The notes under the pieces: model-generated
Database searches by the model: none
The model's input: only the letters and a program-made list of their open reading frames with translations
What the model was told of the DNA's origin: nothing
Part shown: piece after piece, positions 7,646 through 10,535 of the stretch
Layout of the letters: each line of letters starts with the position of its first letter
How positions within the stretch are numbered: the first letter of the stretch is position 1
Made by a program: the position numbers and the translations under genes
DNA from: Microbacteriaceae bacterium
Lineage (GTDB): Bacteria > Actinomycetota > Actinomycetes > Actinomycetales > Microbacteriaceae
Length of the DNA stretch: 10,535 nt
Reading direction: 5' to 3'
NCBI GenBank assembly: GCA_009925875.1
Contig: RFQD01000034.1
Location: forward strand, 1 to 10,535

Positions 7646-8275
7646 CTAACGGGCGGCGTAATACTCGACGACGAGCTGAACTTCACACGTCACGGGAACC
7701 TCGGCACGCTTCGGTCGACGAACCAACGTCGTGCGAAGTTTGTCAAGCTCCACATCGAGATAAGCCGGCACGGGAGGGAGGACATCCACGTGACCACCGG
7801 CTGCAGCAACCTGGAACGGTTCCATGCCCTCACTACGTTCCCGAACCTGAATGACCTGTCCGGGCTTCACTCGGAAGGAGGGTCGGTCAACAAGCTCACC
7901 ATTCACGGTGATGTGACGGTGCACGACCATTTGGCGGGCCTGAGCCTGCGTGCGCGCGAACCCGGAACGGAGCACCAGTGCATCAAGACGCATCTCGAGC
8001 AACTCGACCAGGTTCTCACCGGTCAACCCTTCGGTGCGGCGGGCCTCTTGGAAGACGCGTCGCAACTGGGCCTCTCGAATTCCATATTGCGCGCGTAGGC
8101 GCTGCTTCTCGCGAAGACGAACGGCGTAGTCGCTGTCTGCCTTCCGCTTGGTGCGCCCATGCTCACCCGGCGCGTAGGGACGCTTCTCCAGATACTTAGC
8201 CGCTTTCGGCGTCAGCGGGATGCCCAGCGCACGCGAAAGACGGGTTTTACTGCGGGTACGTGACTTATCCGACAC
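7646..8275 (-). CDS. rpsD: 30S ribosomal protein S4
   Basis: S4 binds 16S rRNA early in assembly of the small subunit. The 209-residue product matches the zinc-free form: an Arg/Lys-rich N-terminus (SRTRSKTRLSRALGI), LTPKAAKYLEKRPYAPGEHG (21-40), RLREKQRLRAQYGI (53-66), and an S4 RNA-binding domain at about 97-160 with R-L-D-A-L-V-L-R-S-G-F-A and the signature Q-A-R-Q-M-V-V-H-R-H-I. It ends RAEVPVTCEVQLVVEYYAAR, as is typical. The start is a GTG at 8275, preceded by AAAGGA (8280-8285). It stands apart from the ribosomal protein operons here and appears to be a single-gene unit closed by the hairpin at 7584-7623. Confidence 0.98.
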   Translation of the reverse strand: MSDKSRTRSKTRLSRALGIPLTPKAAKYLEKRPYAPGEHGRTKRKADSDYAVRLREKQRLRAQYGIREAQLRRVFQEARRTEGLTGENLVELLEMRLDALVLRSGFARTQAQARQMVVHRHITVNGELVDRPSFRVKPGQVIQVRERSEGMEPFQVAAAGGHVDVLPPVPAYLDVELDKLRTTLVRRPKRAEVPVTCEVQLVVEYYAAR

Positions 8276-8279
8276 GATG

Positions 8280-8285
8280 TCCTTT
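8280..8285 (-). promoter_or_regulatory. Shine-Dalgarno site of rpsD
   Basis: AAAGGA on the minus strand lies 4 bases before the GTG at 8275 and supports that non-ATG start; there is no in-frame ATG nearby in the S4 N-terminus. Confidence 0.6.
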
Positions 8286-8304
8286 CGGTTTTCACAAGAT
8301 TGAG

Positions 8305-8327
8305 TCGCTCGTGAGACGCACGGGCGA
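8305..8327 (-). promoter_or_regulatory. Stem-loop in the rpsD leader, possible regulatory element
   Basis: In the 172-base gap between rarA and rpsD (8276-8447), TCGC/GCGA and CGTG/CACG arms form an 8-pair stem with one mismatch and a 5-base loop, about 30 bases before the rpsD GTG. No U-run follows it, so it does not look like a terminator. S4 represses its own synthesis in E. coli and Bacillus, so a leader structure is plausible, but this one matches no motif I know. The rest of the gap shows no convincing promoter hexamers. Confidence 0.25.
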
Positions 8328-8447
8328 GAAAAATGAGAGGTAGTGCCAGGAGCCCGGCTACAGGGCGATTCCCGATCTTTGCTTCTGAGTACGCAGCCGC
8401 ACGCACGGAGAAGAAAATAGGCGTCACAATGCTAGCACTGTTGATTC

Positions 8448-9761
8448 CTAGTGCTCGCGCAGTATGCGCTGTATGCGTAGCCACCGTTCGCTCAGGGTAC
8501 TTTCCATGCCCCGATCCGTCGGAACGTAATACCTCACATCACGGAGCTCCTCGGGCAGGTATGTCTGGGCTGCAATTCCATGGGGTGCGTCGTGTGCATA
8601 GATATATCCCGCCCCGTGTCCCAGACGTGATGCGCCCGAGTAATTCGCGTCGCGCAAATGAGCGGGAACAACGCCGCCTTTTCCCGAACGAACATCGTTG
8701 AGTGCCGCGTTGATTGCGACATAGGCCGCATTTGACTTCGGACTCAGGGCCAGAAATATGGTCGCTTCGGCTAACGGGATGCGCCCTTCGGGCATCCCAA
8801 TCAGCGCAACCGCGTCAGCCGCAGCGCGTGCGATTTCTAGGGCTCGGGGTTCGGCGAGTCCGACATCCTCCGACGCCGAAATGACCAAGCGGCGAGCAAT
8901 GAAACGAGGGTCCTCCCCTGCTTCGATCATCCGGGCCAAATAGTGCACCGCAGCATCGGCGTCGGATCCCCGAATTGACTTGATGAACGCAGAAATCACG
9001 TCATAGTGTTCGTCACCTTGACGGTCATATCGCAACAGGGCTCGGTCCACCACTTGTGAAACCATGTCTGCCGAGATGACAGTGTTTCCCTGAGCTTCAG
9101 CGACCCCAACACAGCCCTCCAGTGACGTCAGCGCGCGCCGGGCGTCGCCCGACGCGAAGAGCACGAGCGCCTCCCGCGCCTCCTGAGAAAGAGACAGTTC
9201 GCCAGCTAACCCCAATGGCGATTGCACGGCATGGTCAAGCAGAGTCGCAATGTCGTCGGGCGTGAGTGGTTCGAGTCGAAGGAGAAGGCTTCGAGACAAT
9301 AACGGAGTGACCACACTAAATGAGGGGTTCTCGGTTGTGGCTGCCACAAGCGTCACGATTCCATTCTCGACGCCGGGCAGAAGCGCATCTTGTTGCGCTT
9401 TGTTGAAACGATGAATTTCATCAATGAAAAGCACCGTGGACGTTCCGTACATTTCTCGTGAGGTACGCGCCCGCTCCATGACGTCCCGAACATCTTTTAC
9501 GCCCGCTGTCACGGCCGAAAGCTCGACAAACATCCGGCCTGATTCAGCCGCTATGACATGAGCAATGCTCGTCTTTCCGGTCCCAGGTGGACCCCACAAA
9601 ACCACCGAAATCCCCGCGCGGGCCTCCGGATTGGCAAGTTGCGACAGTGGCGAGCCGGGAGTCACCAAATGCTGTTGACCCACGATGTCGCGCAATGTTC
9701 TCGGACGCATCCGGACGGCGAGCGGAGCGAGCGCCCCACCAATCCCCGGATTGTCACTCAT
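8448..9761 (-). CDS. rarA: Replication-associated recombination protein A (RarA/MgsA), AAA+ ATPase
   Basis: RarA is a clamp-loader-like AAA+ ATPase related to eukaryotic WRNIP1 that acts at stalled replication forks. The product is 437 residues from the ATG at 9761, a normal length. Numbering from the GTG one codon upstream (9764): R-M-R-P-R-T-L-R-D-I-V-G-Q-Q-H-L (18-33), Walker A GPPGTGKT (58-65), Walker B VLFIDEIHRF (111-120), sensor 1 ATTENPSFS (142-150), the arginine finger in LLSRS (about 158), the helical GDARRALTSLE segment, and the C-terminal tetramer domain with Y-D-R-Q-G-D-E-H-Y-D and F-I-K-S-I-R-G-S-D. GTG and ATG are adjacent and either could be used. It is transcribed away from the cyclophilin gene and toward rpsD. 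Confidence 0.96.
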   Translation of the reverse strand: MSDNPGIGGALAPLAVRMRPRTLRDIVGQQHLVTPGSPLSQLANPEARAGISVVLWGPPGTGKTSIAHVIAAESGRMFVELSAVTAGVKDVRDVMERARTSREMYGTSTVLFIDEIHRFNKAQQDALLPGVENGIVTLVAATTENPSFSVVTPLLSRSLLLRLEPLTPDDIATLLDHAVQSPLGLAGELSLSQEAREALVLFASGDARRALTSLEGCVGVAEAQGNTVISADMVSQVVDRALLRYDRQGDEHYDVISAFIKSIRGSDADAAVHYLARMIEAGEDPRFIARRLVISASEDVGLAEPRALEIARAAADAVALIGMPEGRIPLAEATIFLALSPKSNAAYVAINAALNDVRSGKGGVVPAHLRDANYSGASRLGHGAGYIYAHDAPHGIAAQTYLPEELRDVRYYVPTDRGMESTLSERWLRIQRILREH

Positions 9762-9808
9762 CACGGTTCTAGGCTAACGGCTGACATCGCAGATCGAAGG
9801 CATGAGGA

Positions 9809-9837
9809 TTGTCCCAAGTTCTCGCACTGTTTAGCAA
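9809..9837 (+). promoter_or_regulatory. Candidate promoter for the cyclophilin gene
   Basis: TTGTCC (9809-9814) and TAGCAA (9832-9837) are spaced by 17 bases and lie about 60 bases before the GTG at 9899, in the 137-base gap between the divergent genes. The -35 box is good but the -10 box lacks the final T. TAGATT at 9843-9848 is a better -10 box but has no -35 at the right distance. The same gap must also hold the rarA promoter, which I could not place. Confidence 0.3.
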
Positions 9838-9898
9838 TCGGTTAGATTCGAACCTGCGCACAATTCACTGTCACCAATCGCAACGAAAAAGGGAAGCC

Positions 9899-10535
9899 GT
9901 GGCCACTTCGAAAAAGACCTCCAAGCTCGACCGCGTTTCTCGTGACCGCGTGCGCGCCTACGAAGCTCGGCAGCAGGTCCACACGCACATCATCGCTCGA
10001 CGGCGGCGCGACAATCTCGTCGCGGTCATTTCCGTGCTCGTGGTGACCGCTGTGAGCGTTGGCGCGCAACTACTTCACGTAGCGATTGGGCCGGCAAGCC
10101 CGACGCCGACGCCGACGAGCGCGGCAAGCTCCACACTGATTCCCGATCCATCTCTATCGCAGAACAAAATGTGGAGCGGATCGCTCACGCTCAACGACGT
10201 CCCCCTTCAAGTTGAGCTGGACGGCGTGAAAGCGCCACAGGCGGTAGCGAGCACGATAAGCCTCGCGGCATCCGGTTTTTACAACAACGTACCGTGCCAT
10301 CGCCTCACCACCGCGGGGATTTTCGTCTTGCAATGTGGTGACCCGAAAGGTGACGGATCGGGAGGACCCGGGTATTCCTACGGACCCATCGAAAACGCTC
10401 CCGCGAATGACGTCTTCCCGGCAGGCACCATCGCCATGGCTCGACAAAGCGGCAACGGTTCCAGTATGGGCAGCCAGTTCTTCATCGTGTACGCGGACAG
10501 CTCCATTCCGAGTGATGCGGCGGGCGGATACAGCA
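9899..10535 (+). CDS. Membrane-anchored cyclophilin-type peptidyl-prolyl isomerase, partial (C-terminus cut by right edge)
   Basis: The frame is open from the GTG at 9899 to the window end, giving 212 residues. AAGGGA (9889-9894) precedes the start and there is no in-frame ATG just upstream. Layout: a highly charged cytoplasmic N-terminus rich in Arg/Lys (1-38), one transmembrane helix (about 39-63), a Pro-Thr/Ser linker (P-T-P-T-P-T-S, about 68-80), then a cyclophilin domain from about 90. Domain motifs: F-Y-N-N-V-P-C-H-R with the catalytic-type Arg135, VLQCGDPKGDGSGGPGY (143-159) with Gln145, F-P-A-G-T-I-A-M-A (173-181) and S-M-G-S-Q-F-F-I (189-196). By family knowledge it should speed proline cis-trans isomerisation in exported proteins. 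The anchor is uncleaved by appearance: no lipobox and no clear signal peptidase site. Confidence 0.92.
   Translation, partial: MATSKKTSKLDRVSRDRVRAYEARQQVHTHIIARRRRDNLVAVISVLVVTAVSVGAQLLHVAIGPASPTPTPTSAASSTLIPDPSLSQNKMWSGSLTLNDVPLQVELDGVKAPQAVASTISLAASGFYNNVPCHRLTTAGIFVLQCGDPKGDGSGGPGYSYGPIENAPANDVFPAGTIAMARQSGNGSSMGSQFFIVYADSSIPSDAAGGYS

Noticed and set aside
8434..8455. Inverted repeat AGCACT/AGTGCT around the rarA stop, as a possible terminator.
   Set aside because: Only 6 pairs with a 10-base loop that includes the stop codon, and the nearest T-rich run on the minus strand is more than 10 bases further on.
8212..8484. A 90-codon minus-strand frame bridging the rarA end and the rpsD start.
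   Set aside because: It overlaps both genes out of frame, shows no recognisable family, and its middle is the rpsD leader.
10099..10118. Short CCGACG tandem repeat.
   Set aside because: It encodes the Pro-Thr linker between the membrane helix and the cyclophilin domain, a common low-complexity linker.
1..10535. Defence system, prophage, insertion sequence, CRISPR array or biosynthetic cluster.
   Set aside because: All genes are recognisable housekeeping genes or a small conserved membrane protein; no direct-repeat array, transposase, integrase or terminal inverted repeats were seen.

Overview
The window looks like chromosomal core DNA from a moderately GC-rich actinobacterium, most likely in or near the Microbacteriaceae. 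This rests on three things: the gene order rpsD - small membrane protein - alaS - ruvX - mltG - aroE - aroC - aroK - aroB, the actinobacterial form of ribosomal protein S4 (no N-terminal zinc cysteines), and a membrane-anchored cyclophilin. I see no transposase, phage gene, CRISPR array, tRNA or rRNA. No species is claimed.

Layout: nine genes on the minus strand (9764 down to 1) face one plus-strand gene at the right edge (9899 onward, cut by the window end). Read in the direction of minus-strand transcription they are rarA (clamp-loader-like AAA+ ATPase), rpsD (30S protein S4), an intrinsic-type terminator hairpin at 7584-7623, then a tightly packed run: a 60-residue membrane protein, alaS, ruvX, mltG, aroE, aroC, aroK and aroB (cut by the left edge). 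From the small protein to aroB the genes are separated by at most 9 bases or overlap (aroE/mltG by 8, aroK/aroC by 14, aroB/aroK by ATGA), so they probably form one transcript. It links tRNA charging, YqgF-type nuclease activity, peptidoglycan chain termination and four steps of chorismate synthesis.

No new defence or mobile system is visible. Two places depart from ordinary core genome, and both lie in the aro block. (1) AroC follows its family up to about residue 365 and then continues into an unrelated tail. The expected C-terminal ending, roughly N-I-P-E-S-I-R-T-V, appears directly downstream in another frame and stops 8 bases before aroK, as a frame-changing deletion would produce. (2) AroB follows its family up to the 'EGK' motif at a run of six T (plus strand, 69-74); the last ~68 bases of the window do not resemble AroB in any of the three minus frames. 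These may be real gene damage or rearrangement, or sequence/assembly errors; the sequence alone cannot decide. AroK and AroE keep all the key residues I checked.
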